From: Candidatus Omnitrophota bacterium
GTDB taxonomy: Bacteria; Hinthialibacterota; Hinthialibacteria; Hinthialibacterales; Hinthialibacteraceae
Length of the DNA stretch: 46,575 nucleotides
Direction of reading: 5' to 3'
NCBI GenBank assembly: GCA_003598175.1
Contig: QZKN01000184.1
Coordinates: forward strand, 1 to 46,575
In this document: positions 24,083-35,400 of the stretch, piece by piece
Layout: each line of letters begins with the position of its first letter
Numbering within the stretch: the first letter of the stretch is position 1
Made by a program: the position numbers and the translations under genes
Notes under the pieces: generated by a model
What the model was told of the DNA's origin: nothing
The model's input: the letters and a program-made list of their open reading frames with translations, nothing else
Database searches by the model: none

Positions 24083-24826
24083 TACGGTGGTTTTTTACGA
24101 AGCCTGTATTGCGCCGAAAGATGGTTTGTCGTTCGCCGCGAGAATGCAAAAGGTATTATACAGACCCTCGGATGGCCTGAAACCTCTCCATCGAACGCTT
24201 CACCGGTTCCGATGATACCGGACGGCTTGAAGACGAGGAATGGGACGAGAAAATCCATTCGATCCCTGTCTCGTCATTGCGGTACGAAGAGGATTTTGTG
24301 TAATATTATAATACAATAGAGGCTTTAAAAACGATAATTTCGCATCATCGTTTCATAATGAAGTGGAAGTGTTACGGTATAAAAGTGGTCTTTTCATTCC
24401 GAACCTGTTCCACTTGTTCCAGTTGCGATGATAACATTCTCATAACAAAATACTTGCCAAACGGTCTGTCACGCCCACATGGATAAGTTCAAAAATGGGA
24501 TGGGCGAACTTTCCCGCATTTAACGTATTGATTCCCAAAAGGTTATGTCATTTGTGACGAATTGGTTCTAAAATCATTGGCACACATGTTCCACAAATTA
24601 AAGGAAAACTTTGTTGAATATTCATAACCTATTGATAAAAAGACTGTTGACACTTGTTGGTGAATAATGTACAGTAGCTTTGCTTTGCATTGGTTCATGA
24701 TGGAATTTCGATCTTACTTCCCATGTAGGGAATGTAAAAAATTGAAACTTCTTAAATTCAATCAAGTGATTATTCATCTTCATACTGTATAATGATTTCA
24801 TTTGATGGTATGGCAGGTTGAGGATC
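24083..24826. other. Long intergenic region before the two-component genes
   Basis: 744 bases without a credible gene, visibly AT-richer than its surroundings. It holds the promoter annotated at 24647-24675, an imperfect sigma-54-like site (TTGGCACACATGTTCCA, 24578-24594, with CC where GC is required), and a TATAAT at 24788-24793 with no clear -35. No tRNA or known riboswitch was recognised. Confidence 0.5.
24647..24675 (+). promoter_or_regulatory. Sigma-70 promoter candidate for the histidine kinase gene
   Basis: A perfect TTGACA (24647-24652) is 17 bases from TACAGT (24670-24675). Confidence 0.5.
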
Positions 24827-25648
24827 ATGGTTACACAATTCCCGATAGCGAAAGAAAAACAGGATAAATTGCTTCGTCCCGATTTTGATAATCTTCAAAA
24901 CAATCTGACCCAGATGGAAAAAATGGCCGCTATCGGACAACTGTCGTCCAGCGTGGCGCATGAAATGCGGAATCTGCTGGGGATGATCCGCACGGCCGCT
25001 TTCAACATCGACCGTGCGGCGCATTCGTCCGATCCCACCATTCAAAACAATCTCGAAATCATCAATCGAAATGTTGCCCGGGCGAGGGAATTTATCGATA
25101 ATTTACTCAATCTTTCCCGCGTGTCCAACGGAAACACGGAAGTCGTCAATTTATGTAACGTGGTGGATAATTTGCTGACGTTGTTTTCGAAAGAACTGGA
25201 ATGGCGGGAAATTGTCTTGAAAAAGAATTACCGGCATTTGCCGTTGTACCGAATCGACCGCAATGCGATTCAGGAATGCTTTCTGAATCTGATTCTCAAT
25301 GCAATCCAGAGTATGGATCGCGGGGGGAGCATCACGGTGGATGTCGAAGATTATCATCAAGGCGTGCGGATCACGGTGACGGATACCGGTTGCGGCATTT
25401 CCCCGGAAGATTTGGATATCATTTTCGACCAGTTTTATACCACGAAGAAAAACGGGCAGGGAACCGGCCTGGGATTGACGATTGCGCGCAGCATTGCCAG
25501 AGATTTGGGAGGGGATGTTCAGGTTCGCAGCCGCAAGGGAGTCGGGAGTTCCTTCATGATCTGTCTGCCTCGCCTCGTTTCCGTTCCCGATCAACCGGAG
25601 CCCACCACCGAAGAACTGACCGGAAGTCGGGAACGAAAAACCGGTTAA
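24827..25648 (+). CDS. NtrB-type soluble sensor histidine kinase
   Basis: 273 residues, cytoplasmic, with no membrane segment and no recognisable input domain before the kinase core. The dimerisation helix carries SSSVAHEMRNLLG with phospho-acceptor His45. The ATPase domain has the N box (NLILNAIQSM), G1 box (DTGCGIS), F box (FDQFYTTKKNGQGTG) and G2 box (GTGLGLTIARS). It should phosphorylate the regulator encoded 59 bases downstream. With so short an N-terminus, the signal probably comes from a partner protein, as with NtrB or AtoS-like short kinases. ATG 24827 is preferred over TTG 24818. Confidence 0.92.
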   Translation: MVTQFPIAKEKQDKLLRPDFDNLQNNLTQMEKMAAIGQLSSSVAHEMRNLLGMIRTAAFNIDRAAHSSDPTIQNNLEIINRNVARAREFIDNLLNLSRVSNGNTEVVNLCNVVDNLLTLFSKELEWREIVLKKNYRHLPLYRIDRNAIQECFLNLILNAIQSMDRGGSITVDVEDYHQGVRITVTDTGCGISPEDLDIIFDQFYTTKKNGQGTGLGLTIARSIARDLGGDVQVRSRKGVGSSFMICLPRLVSVPDQPEPTTEELTGSRERKTG

Positions 25649-25707
25649 TCCGTAAATTCGTTCTCGTATTCCTAAAAAACGTTCCTATTGAACGTCGGGA
25701 TGCAGCC

Positions 25708-27090
25708 ATGGATTCATGCCAATCCGATATTTCCTTGCGAGTTCTCGTCGTCGACGACGAGCCGGATATGGTTACGACGCTTCACGATCTTCTGATCGGA
25801 GAAGGCAATCACGTCGATACCGCGTATAACAGCGCCGAAGCGCTGACTCTGCTCGAAAAAAAAGATTTCGATCTGATTCTCACGGATCTCTCCATGTCCG
25901 GCATGAACGGCGTGGATTTGTTGAAGGAAGTGAAAACCGGCCATCCGGACACGGAAATCATGATCATCACGGGGTATGGGACGATCAGCAGCGCCGTGGA
26001 AGCCATGCGTCATGGCGCGCTGAATTACCTGATCAAACCGGTGGAGCCGCAGGAGATCATCTTAAACGTCGATCGGGTCAAACGGCGTTTTGCCTTGCGG
26101 GGGTTCGACTACAAGGAACATCGGTTTCATAACCTCATCGGCAAGTCTCCCGCCATGCGAAAAATCTTCACCCTGATTCCCCGCGTCGCCCGCATGCACG
26201 GCTCCGTTCTCATTCAGGGCGAGAGCGGCGTCGGCAAGGAACTTGTGGCTCAGGCCATTCATTTGTCAAGCACGCGAAAAAGCAAACGCTTCGTCCCTAT
26301 CGACTGCGGCGCCCTGTCGGACACTCTTCTCGAAAGCGAACTCTTCGGCCATAAACACGGCGCATTCACCGGCTCCACATCCGACCGGATCGGGATGATC
26401 GAAACCGCGCACGGCGGCACTCTCCTTCTCGATGAAGTGGGAAACGCCTCCTCCTATCTGCAATCCCGCCTGTTGCGAGTCATCGAAGAGAAAAAAGTGC
26501 GCCGCCTGGGTGAGAATACGATGATTCCGGTCGATGTGCGCATCCTGGCCGCCTCCAATGCTCCTCTGCATGATCTGGTCGATGACGGCAGTTTTCGCGA
26601 AGACCTGTTTTATCGGCTTTCCGGCTTTGTGATCAATATCCCGCCGCTCCGAGAACGGATCGAAGACGTTCCTCTTCTGTCCCGTTTTTTTTTGGAACTC
26701 AACGCCCAGTATTACGAACAGCTGCCCTCCGAATTCAGCCCGCAGGCAATGGAAATTCTGATGCAATATTCCTGGCCGGGCAATGTGCGCGAACTGCGTA
26801 CTGTCGTCGATCGGGCCATCGCGTTGGCGGAGGGAGACACGATCGAGCATATGGATATCACGTTCAACGGCTCCCTGATGGACGATCTCCCTTTTGAAAT
26901 GCCTGCTCTATCCGATGCGAATGAATCCGTTCTTTCCACGCCATTCTACACGGCCGTGGAAACGTTCGAGAAAAACTACCTTTCCCTTTTGCTGGAACGG
27001 GCCGAGGGGAACATCTCCAAGGCCTCGCAACTATCCGGCGCCAGCCGCAAAACCATTCGCGAGAAGGGGAAAAAATACGGCTTGTTGTAA
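25708..27090 (+). CDS. NtrC-family sigma-54-dependent response regulator
   Basis: 460 residues with three domains. The receiver (1-125) has acidic residues Asp16/Asp17, phospho-acceptor Asp60 in LILTDLSMSGMNG, and Lys in LIKPVEP. The AAA+ domain (about 140-365) has Walker A GESGVGKE (near 171), the sigma-54-contacting loop GAFTGS (218-223) instead of the usual GAFTGA, and Walker B GGTLLLDEVGN. The C-terminus is a Fis-type helix-turn-helix (ISKASQLSGASRKTIREKGK). It should activate sigma-54 promoters; a very good one lies 2 kb downstream ahead of the giant gene. ATG 25708 has GGGA upstream; an open frame further upstream overlaps the kinase and is not coding. Confidence 0.94.
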   Translation: MDSCQSDISLRVLVVDDEPDMVTTLHDLLIGEGNHVDTAYNSAEALTLLEKKDFDLILTDLSMSGMNGVDLLKEVKTGHPDTEIMIITGYGTISSAVEAMRHGALNYLIKPVEPQEIILNVDRVKRRFALRGFDYKEHRFHNLIGKSPAMRKIFTLIPRVARMHGSVLIQGESGVGKELVAQAIHLSSTRKSKRFVPIDCGALSDTLLESELFGHKHGAFTGSTSDRIGMIETAHGGTLLLDEVGNASSYLQSRLLRVIEEKKVRRLGENTMIPVDVRILAASNAPLHDLVDDGSFREDLFYRLSGFVINIPPLRERIEDVPLLSRFFLELNAQYYEQLPSEFSPQAMEILMQYSWPGNVRELRTVVDRAIALAEGDTIEHMDITFNGSLMDDLPFEMPALSDANESVLSTPFYTAVETFEKNYLSLLLERAEGNISKASQLSGASRKTIREKGKKYGLL

Positions 27091-27242
27091 ATCACGCAGG
27101 AATGCGGGGCGTCGCCGGGGTGTTCTTCTCTCTTCCCGCCCGCGCGCGGACCGGTTCGGACATTCGACTTTCGCGAGTAAAATCCTTTTTTCCGTAACCG
27201 AACGGGAGGGAGAATCGTATGTTCCCATAGTCCGGCAACGGT

Positions 27243-27258
27243 TGGCATCCACCAGGCA
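27243..27258 (+). promoter_or_regulatory. Weak sigma-54-like promoter candidate
   Basis: TGGCATCCACCAGGCA has GG (27244-27245) and GC (27256-27257) exactly ten bases apart, as sigma-54 requires, but matches the flanking consensus only in part. It lies about 160 bases before the lipoprotein gene. Confidence 0.25.
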
Positions 27259-27295
27259 ACGTCGGCGCCCTGCCGGCAATTTAAATAAAAATGCC

Positions 27296-27331
27296 CCTCG
27301 TAGGGGCGGTTCGCGAACCGCCCCTACGAGG
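27296..27331. repeat. Perfect 36-base palindrome (family A)
   Basis: CCTCGTAGGGGCGGTTCG and its exact reverse complement abut with no loop. It shares the core of the 58-base palindrome at 3322-3379. Confidence 0.8.
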
Positions 27332-27416
27332 AATAATCAATCGCAAGGATTACAAGGGCGGCGTTGTTTCCACCCTTGGTTGAATGATATTAATTAGGAA
27401 GAAAGGAATGTGAAAA

Positions 27417-28643
27417 ATGATGGCGCTGAAAATCGGTGGAATCAGGATGCGAACGAGACGAGAGGTTCTCTTTGTTTTCCCCCTCTGTTTGTTGCTTTTC
27501 CTCGCGGTCTCCTGCGGAAAAAAGACGCCGCCGGAAGAATTTACGGTAAAAATCATCAACGTGCAAAATGAATTGATTCCGTCCGCCTGGATTCAATGCG
27601 CGTCCCACTATCGCGCGGCCCATCCCGGCCTCATTCTCCACACCTCGACCGAAATCGTCTCCGCCGATGCCTCCTCCGCCGAGTTGCAGGCGCAATTGGA
27701 AGGAAGCGACGTCGTCATTTTCCCGTCCCTCCTGCATAAAACGCTTCATGCCCTGCCCCATGCGTTTTATCCGGTTTCCGTGACGGACAGCGTCCTCCCG
27801 CCTATTGTTAATACGGCCTACGCCGCCGCCTCCCCCAATGCCTATTGGGCCGCGCCGCTGCTGCTGGATCCGGTTTTGATGATCGTAAAATCGCAGGCCG
27901 CGAAAGGAATCGGGAAAATTCCTTCCAATTGGATCGATTTTACCAATATGGACATATTTTGGGATCCGCCTCGCCCCCATCTGGTGTTTCTGACCGGAAC
28001 CCCGACTTCCCTGGCGGATGGCGTGGCCGCACAGCAATTGGCCAGAGGCTTTGAAAAATACGCCCTGCAAAATATCCCTCCCGATCCGCAATTTACCCGG
28101 GAAGAAGAAATCGAGGTTCTTCAGAGAAGCTTGCAGAATCTCAACGCTTATTTTTCACTTGATATGGATTCGAAAATAATCGAACTTCCCCAGGTCGAGG
28201 ATCTATCCGCCTTTCTTCGCTCCTCCGCCTATATGACGTTCGCCCGAAGATCGGCGCGGTTGGCGCTGGCAGAGGAAGAACAAATCCAATTGATGGAGAT
28301 TCTCACACCGGCCAACGACCGCGAGGCCATTCCCTGCTATCTCATTTCCGCCGCGATTCCATTGAACGCCGCCAATCCGTCCCGGGCGGAAGAGTACATC
28401 GCCTATTTGCTCGATCATGCGCGGGAACTGGCCGACGCACAGCATTATCTTCCATGTTGGACGCTGATCGGAACGGAGGACGGAATCGGTGAATTCTCAC
28501 CCCACGTACTCTATACGCCGCGCATTCAAAGCATCAATCTGGGGCAAAAGGCCGTTATCGACGCGATGAACGGCGCGATGGCCATCGAGGAAATGAACGG
28601 AATTTGGAAAGAAGGATTTTATATCCCCGGCGCGGGAGTGTAA
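27417..28643 (+). CDS. Lipoprotein resembling an ABC-transporter solute-binding protein
   Basis: 408 residues. A lipoprotein signal ends in LLLFLAVSCGKK (lipobox with Cys near residue 33), so the mature protein is membrane-tethered outside the cytoplasm. The body (VKIINVQNELIPSAWIQCA, SSAELQAQLEGSDVVIFPS, YWAAPLLLDPVLMIVKS) resembles type II periplasmic binding proteins such as molybdate or sugar binders, but I cannot name the ligand. No permease or ATPase gene is nearby, so it may be a sensor partner for the soluble kinase upstream. Starts at 27417 and 27447 are both possible. A strong terminator follows. Confidence 0.7.
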   Translation: MMALKIGGIRMRTRREVLFVFPLCLLLFLAVSCGKKTPPEEFTVKIINVQNELIPSAWIQCASHYRAAHPGLILHTSTEIVSADASSAELQAQLEGSDVVIFPSLLHKTLHALPHAFYPVSVTDSVLPPIVNTAYAAASPNAYWAAPLLLDPVLMIVKSQAAKGIGKIPSNWIDFTNMDIFWDPPRPHLVFLTGTPTSLADGVAAQQLARGFEKYALQNIPPDPQFTREEEIEVLQRSLQNLNAYFSLDMDSKIIELPQVEDLSAFLRSSAYMTFARRSARLALAEEEQIQLMEILTPANDREAIPCYLISAAIPLNAANPSRAEEYIAYLLDHARELADAQHYLPCWTLIGTEDGIGEFSPHVLYTPRIQSINLGQKAVIDAMNGAMAIEEMNGIWKEGFYIPGAGV

Positions 28644-28687
28644 AATCAATTTGCCATGAAAAAAGATGATTTTTTAACTCATTACCA

Positions 28688-28722
28688 AGCCCGGATTTGC
28701 CATCCGGGCTCGATTTTTTTTC
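28688..28722 (+). terminator. Strong intrinsic terminator
   Basis: AGCCCGGAT (28688-28696) pairs with ATCCGGGCT (28702-28710) around a 5-base loop, followed by CGA and a run of nine T. Confidence 0.9.
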
Positions 28723-28879
28723 TTAATGGAACGTAAACCTTGATTTTACAGGATGTTATATAGTTTTATGGCGATGAAACGCAATCGAAATTCCGTTTCA
28801 TCCTCCCATCCGGTTCCCTTTGCGTAAGCGCTTCTCGAAAAAATCTGCATTTATTATTCGTTTTTTTCTCAATCTCATG

Positions 28880-28908
28880 TTGACAAGAACCTTGGATTAT
28901 GTTAAGTT
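28880..28908 (+). promoter_or_regulatory. Possible sigma-70 promoter upstream of the giant gene
   Basis: A perfect TTGACA (28880-28885) is 17 bases from TAAGTT (28903-28908), a poor -10 box. Confidence 0.3.
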
Positions 28909-29170
28909 TAGTCTGTTTACTGTAAAATCCTCTGTGAACATTGAAGATTGGTATTTTACAGCGAAGGGGAAACCCTTCCAGTCTGGAACAAAAAGACCAG
29001 ATTCGCGTAATGTGCTTTGTTTATTGATGTTATTGTTTGGATCCCCGCTCACGGTGATGGGAAATCCGTTCCGAAATGCGGGAGCGGATTCATGGCCGGA
29101 AAAGTGGAAGAGAGTGCGTATGCAGTTGATTTTGTTTGACTTGGCGATTTTAGACGATGAATGTGGTTCT

Positions 29171-29187
29171 TTGGCACGAATGATGCT
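29171..29187 (+). promoter_or_regulatory. Sigma-54 promoter of the giant secreted protein gene
   Basis: TTGGCACGAATGATGCT matches the sigma-54 consensus TGGCACG-N4-TTGCW at all but one position, with the essential GG (29173-29174) and GC (29185-29186) ten bases apart. Transcription would start near 29198, leaving a leader of about 220 bases before ATG 29418. Confidence 0.7.
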
Positions 29188-29242
29188 AAAGAATCTTCGT
29201 TGTCTTAATCGAAAATCGTGGTTAAAATGAGGATTGAATTTT

Positions 29243-29264
29243 TGCCGGGTGCTATAGTCCGGCA
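29243..29264 (+). other. Leader hairpin before the giant gene
   Basis: TGCCGG (29243-29248) pairs with CCGGCA (29259-29264) across a 10-base loop, inside the predicted leader. No T-tract follows at once (TTATT). Confidence 0.4.
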
Positions 29265-29417
29265 TTATTAAGAGGAAAGGATTAATACATAATGTCGGAT
29301 ATGCCATGTCGGAAATCGAAGAAGGGAACGTTGGAGGAAAATGAACCAATGAGAGGGATTGATATGTGGTCACACATTTACAAATCAGATAAAGAACAGC
29401 CAGGAAAAGGAGAAATC

Positions 29418-32400
29418 ATGAGAAGAGCAATCGTTGGCAAATGGATGGGAATTTCTTCGTTTTTGTTTTTCGTATTTGCCTTTGCAACCCTTTTTTCATC
29501 GTCGGCGGTTTATGCGGCGGAGGATATGAGCTTCCGGACGATGGAGTTCGATTTCTATCGGCAAGGGCAACAAGATTCGGTTTTGGCGGGAAGAATGCGT
29601 TCGGCCACGGCCATCCTGGCTGCCACGGATACGGACAGCGATTTTTATGGCGGCGATAGAGGCCATATCAAAGGCGATGGAAAACTGATCTCCAACACGG
29701 GCATCGGCAACTTCCTCGTCAATGGCAGCAGGACCATAAAAACCGGTTCAGGCAATAGTTTGATGTCCCGCCCGGTGATCGCGAACATCCAAACCGGCGA
29801 TCCTCTTATCCTGGTTGCATTGATCGAGGATGTCACCGCCAGCGTGGTGAGTGGACTGCAGACCGGTTCGATCAGCCCGACAAATAACGACATCATCAAT
29901 CAAGTGACGGCGGACTTCTCGGCCGAACTTTTTAGTGGCAGCACCAGTCCGTCGATTTACGCGGGCGTGCATCCCACCTACGTGACCGGCGTCGGCTTCA
30001 GCGCGGCGTCTTATGGTTTGGCGAAAGTAAACAACGACGCCACGACGGTGGTCGTGATTTGGGAAGTGCCTTCCCTGGTCGTCGCCGCCACGGACGCAGC
30101 GATTTCGCGATTGAGTTTGAGCGCCACCCTGGGCATCAATTTGGGCGGCAAGGCGTCTCACATCGCCCGTTCCAACCTGGTGGGCGTCGAAACGAACAGT
30201 TCCGGTCCACAATTGGTTGCTACCCAGTGGGCGAACAGCCTGGCGATTACCGGCGTCACGGATACGGTGACAAAAGTGATGTTTGAAGGCGTCGCTCCGG
30301 CCGATGCGTTTGCGGGAGTAACCACGCATTATGCGATTCCGGTCGCGCATGTCGGCACGGACGGTTCTCCCCGGGTTCCCACCAATACGGCGTTGGCCCG
30401 CAACGTTCGTGGTGAAGACCTCCTTCACATGAAATTCCATGTAGATCCAAGGGCGGACTTCGACGGCGAGCCGGACGAATACTTCGGCGCGTCATCTGAC
30501 CCGTTGGTTTTGAGCGCCACCGGCTCCGGTTTGTTGGAGGGAAGTAAATCGTACGGCAGCGTCGCATACGTTCGCAGTACGTTGACAAGCAACGATACGG
30601 CCGTATTTACAGCCGATGCGGCATTACCGGCCGCCGCGAAGGAAATTATTCCGATCAATAGCTCAAGCCGGAATGATGGCAAGCGTATATTCAATTTCAA
30701 CGAAATTTCAGCCGGAGCGGGGATCGTTCACGTCAGCGCGCAAATTGCCGCGAATGTGGTCACATCCGGCAGTTTCTCTACCTTCTTGTCGGAACTCTAT
30801 ATTGCGGACGATGTCAGGAACGTGACGTTCGGGTATACGGTCGGCGCAGTCGATACGTCGGCATTGTTCATTTCCGATTTGACCATGCGCGATGAACTTG
30901 GCGTCGAATTCGGTGAAATCGGTGGGGCAACAGATTATTATGATGAAGCCGTCGTGGCATTTGATATTTTGACCGGCGGCGAGCGACCGGATCTATACCA
31001 AAACTGGCTGAATATCTCTGTGGACCCGAGATTAGGAGCCGGCGGAACGTTTACCTCTGCAGGTGGTCTAATTACGTTTCGAGCGCCGGATGCGGATTAT
31101 CCGGGTGTCATTCTTTCCGCTTCGGAAGGTCCGGCGACGGTTAAAAATATTCCGAGCGGTAACGTGAACGGCGTCTCCGCGATTATGCGCATCAACAATG
31201 ATTTGATTGTCAGTGATCGTACGGCTTACGTGATTGCCAGCGTTTCCGACGATGCGCGTAACCCTGCAAAAATATATGTTTCCGATTCGGATGGTGGATA
31301 CGGAAGCAGGAATACGACTGCGGCGGGTGCAACAGTAGTCAACGCTACATTGGATTCGCGCCGTTATGACAGCTATTCCAAAACTAGCACAGATCCGTTG
31401 ATTGCTTTGAAAATCGATAATTCAACCGTATCAATTGACAATCTGTCGCCGGTTGTACTGGATGCAACCTTATCCGTTTTGAGGATGCCGGTTAGTTACT
31501 GGAATGATACGACCAATACGAGTGACACTGCCACGACTCGCTTTAATTTGATTCGTAATGCGACAGAAGTGAAGGAAGCTCCTGTTAATTTCGAAGTGGC
31601 TAATGGCATTTATAACGTGACAAAAGGTACAGTGGCATCCGGTGTAAATTTACCGGGAATTAAAAATGCGCAAAATGGCAGCCCGGTGCGTCTCGTAATT
31701 CGATTCCGTCCCACAATTGAAGCGTCCAAAGCTTTGGATGTGGATCATCTGCTTACCGGCGCGACTGGTCTCAGTGATGCAGCATTCAAAACCTACTTCC
31801 AACAGAAATTTAAAGTGGAAATTGTAAGCCCGCAGCTGGTTGGTTGGAGTACGGGCGGCGCGGGTGTGCTTCCTTCCGGATGGACGCTTGATTCGGTAAC
31901 GATTCATACTACGGTCGGCGCTGACAATGTCGGCTGGGCGACCTATATCAATGAAACAGGCTTGCCGAAAATTACTCGTCAGGCAATTGAAAATACGCTT
32001 ACTTCTGACCAACTGAAGACTGCTATAGGCCAGCTGAATCCGAACGGTATTGCATTGAGCGTAACAGGTGTTTCAGTATTTATCACCATCGCTGACAATA
32101 CCATCAACTATCCGGATTCCTCTGGCGCGAATGTAAAGAGCAGTAATACTTTGATTGTTGATGCAAGTAAGCCGTCAGTTAATCTAATTCCTTTGCCAAT
32201 TGCAAGTGATGGTGTTATGGATGCAACATTATTTGCTGGTGGTTTGGGAAGACCTGCATCGACAGTTCTGCTAATCACTAATACAGCAAATGCTGATCTT
32301 GCCACAATTCGTACAAGAACAGGATTTGATGAAGATGTGGATAGTGTGGCATTGCTTGGCTTAACCAGAAATGCAACTGGATTCATTAACAATGCTCCGT

Positions 32401-35400
32401 ACGCCGTCAATAATGCTGCGGATCTCGTTAAACAAACGGTGGCGCCGGAAGTACAAGCTGGTTACATGATCATCATATCGGCGACATTTGAAGAAGAAGA
32501 TCATGCTGACAGTGAATTTGGTCCTCAGCACTTTACGACATGGAAAGGTGGAACGGCTGGTACTGTAACGGAATCAACCGCATTCTTCCCGTATTTGATT
32601 ACATTGGGTGATGCAACTGCAACGCATGTCATTAATGCAGCATCCACTACTTATGGCCGTGAATTCAAGACAATAGCAGCTGATTTTTCAGATTTCATCA
32701 CGAATGCCAAAGATGTATTGCCTGACGCCTCTTCCGTGATTGGTGGTGGAAGTGTAAGTAAACCGGGTTCGGAATCGATTATTGCCGCCACTTGGTTTTA
32801 TTTGATCAGGTCGGAAGATCCACTGAATACGAGTATTGCAAGTAATTCGATTCGTTATGTCACGTTGACGACGCGTGATCTTTCAGGAAATGTAAGCGCG
32901 GTTGGTATACCGGTTGCAACAGGCTCATTCGTAAAACCGACGCCGGAAATCTGGGTGTATCAGATTTACGGTAGAAAACGCGCGGAACATTTGGACGGCG
33001 CAGTAGTGCAACGCAGCAGCTCGCATCCGTTGGGAACGTCCTCCGCGGCATTTACCATAAGCGCGGCTACAACGAATATCAATGATACAACGTTGTTGAT
33101 CGTAACAAGAGTAACCAATGCGCATTTGACAACGACCAACCCCATTCAGGCTGATTTAAGCCAGTTTGGACTGGGAACCATCAATCCGGTTGCAAGTAAT
33201 GCCGTAAGCGCCAATGGACAAGTGATCACCATTGCGAATGCCACGGCAGGATCGGTTGCTTGGGCTACATTCGAAACGAACAAATTAACTGCAAGTACGT
33301 TTGGCGCTGGAAAGAAAGCGATAATCTACGCAACCGGCGTTACGTTTGGTGTTGGCAATGTTGAAGCCGCTCCCATATCAGCTGACAGACAAGCGCCGAC
33401 AACCGTGGTTGGAAAATTCACCACCGGTAATGTAAGATCAGCAGCGGGTACTCTTGGTTTTAGAGAATTGCCTCATATCAGCGGTGACACTCTGGATGAT
33501 GGTCTGGCGCGACCAGGGCAGCAGTTGCAGATAGAAGGTGGAGTGAAGCTGGATGCGCAGGATCAGGCCAATATCAGCAGTTTGACTGTGAAGGCGGATC
33601 TATCCAAATTTGGCATCACGGAATTAAGAAACGCCAGTGTAACGAAACAAGCAGTTGCTACGGTGGGAGATGCAGCTGAATTTCCGTCATTAATAGCGGG
33701 CGACCCCGTTCTATGGGCAACATGGACATTCTCGGTTCCGGGAACGCCGCCGAATTTAACCGCGAATGCGGTTCTTTGGGCGACGGATGCTGCCGCGAAT
33801 GATTCCAGCGTACAGAATCTGAATATTCAGATCGATGCGACCAAACCCTCGGTTGTCAGTAACGTTCTCTCTGCTTCCGTGGCGATCAACCTGGTTACGG
33901 ATACCTTTGGAACCCAATTCGTTGGTGGAAGCATTCCGACGGATTATCCGTGGTTCATTGTTGGAAAACGCCCGACGCCTGCCACGATTTATAGCCCGAC
34001 AGCGATTGTGAAACAAGGCGACAAAGTGCGCGTGGAAGCCATCTTCAACGTGAACGACTCCGTGTTTACCTCGTTGACGACGACAGCTAATTTCAGCGAT
34101 ATCAGCGGCAACTCTTCGGTGTCACCGATTACTACGAAAGCTCAGGCCGGTCTGTATTATGCAACGTGGGAAGAAGTGGTTGCAGGCGACACCGTGGTGA
34201 AAACCAAGGACAACGCCGTGGTTACGATTACTGCAACGGATCCGGCAGGTGAAGCAGTCTCCAATGATGAAAGAGTCAGCGTGCCTATCATTGTTGATGT
34301 GTCGAAACCGGAAGTGACGACCGTTGTCAAGTATTTCAAAAACAACGTCGCCATTAGCGGTACGGTGAATCCGCGTGATTTGAATGCCGCATGGACCGGA
34401 CAGAATGGTTGGGCGACTGCATCAATCGTTGTGGATGCTACATATACGGATGCCGGTATCACAAAAGGCTATGCCGGCAGTGTTTTAGTTTCTTTGGCCA
34501 GGAAAGCCGGCCTTAATCTGGATACTCAACATTTATTGACATCGAGCGTAAATCCAGCTGTGTTAGGTGGCTGGCTGAGCATAAATGGAGAGAATTTCAC
34601 ACCAGTCGGTATCGCCGACTCGAAGATCATGCTGCCGAGTTTGTGGGTGATTATCGGTGATGGCCCAACTGTCTGGGGCGGTGACTTTTCGTATCGCGCA
34701 CCGGATGGAACCGCTGGCTTTGTATCGAGAGCAAGTACAGCGAATCAGGTTCGTCAAAGCACCAATACTCATGTGATTGCATACTACGGAACCAATCCGT
34801 ATGAAACAATTACAAATGAACAATCCGGTTATCGGATCAAAACCGATATCGGTGTGGCAAGCGCCAAATTTGTCGCTCGTGTGACCGATTCAATTGGTAA
34901 TATGGGCAGTGTGAATTCGACCGCAATCAAAGTCGATGGTCAGTCGCCTGAATTCCCGGCTGCGAAAACGGTAGCGGGTGCAACATTGGATATTTCATCT
35001 GCAAGAACATTGCAACCGTATGTGGATTATATCCCCGCCTTCTACAGCGCTTCGGGTCTGATTCTACGACCTACACGTGTTGGAATAGGCAGCTGGTTGC
35101 AAACCGAGCTGTATATAAAAGAAAGACCGACATGGAATGACAAAGTTCTGGTCGAAATTGATACGACTGATAATCTTGGCAACAACAATCAATTTGCCGG
35201 TCAAAACTTCTCCGTGTTGCCGATCAATAACGTATCGCCGACGAATGCTTTGACCAAAGGAAACCGGTTCCAGTTTGAGGTAGTGCCGGCAATTAACCCG
35301 CAACCGGTTACCGTTGAATTTCAAATGTCTACGAATAGAGACAATTTGGACGGCAGCTGGCCGATTACTGCAAATAACACCGGTAATAATGATCGTACCT

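Larger units (their letters stand above)
27091..27416. other. Intergenic region with family A palindrome
   Basis: 326 bases with no gene. It includes a weak sigma-54-like site (27243-27258) and the palindrome at 27296-27331. Confidence 0.5.
28644..29417. other. Regulatory region of the giant gene
   Basis: 774 bases. It holds the terminator of the lipoprotein gene, a TTGACA-type box (28880), a near-consensus sigma-54 promoter (29171-29187) and a leader hairpin (29243-29264). An open frame at 28820-29230 runs through these signals, has no ribosome site and no family likeness, and I do not consider it a gene. Confidence 0.6.

Noticed and set aside
25201..25707. A long in-frame extension of the response regulator into the kinase gene
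   Set aside because: The stretch lies in another frame of a well-supported histidine kinase, and the receiver domain begins just after ATG 25708.
28820..29230. An open frame of 136 codons between the lipoprotein gene and the giant gene
   Set aside because: It has no ribosome site or family likeness, and it overlaps promoter signals, including the sigma-54 site. An open frame on the other strand covers the same DNA.
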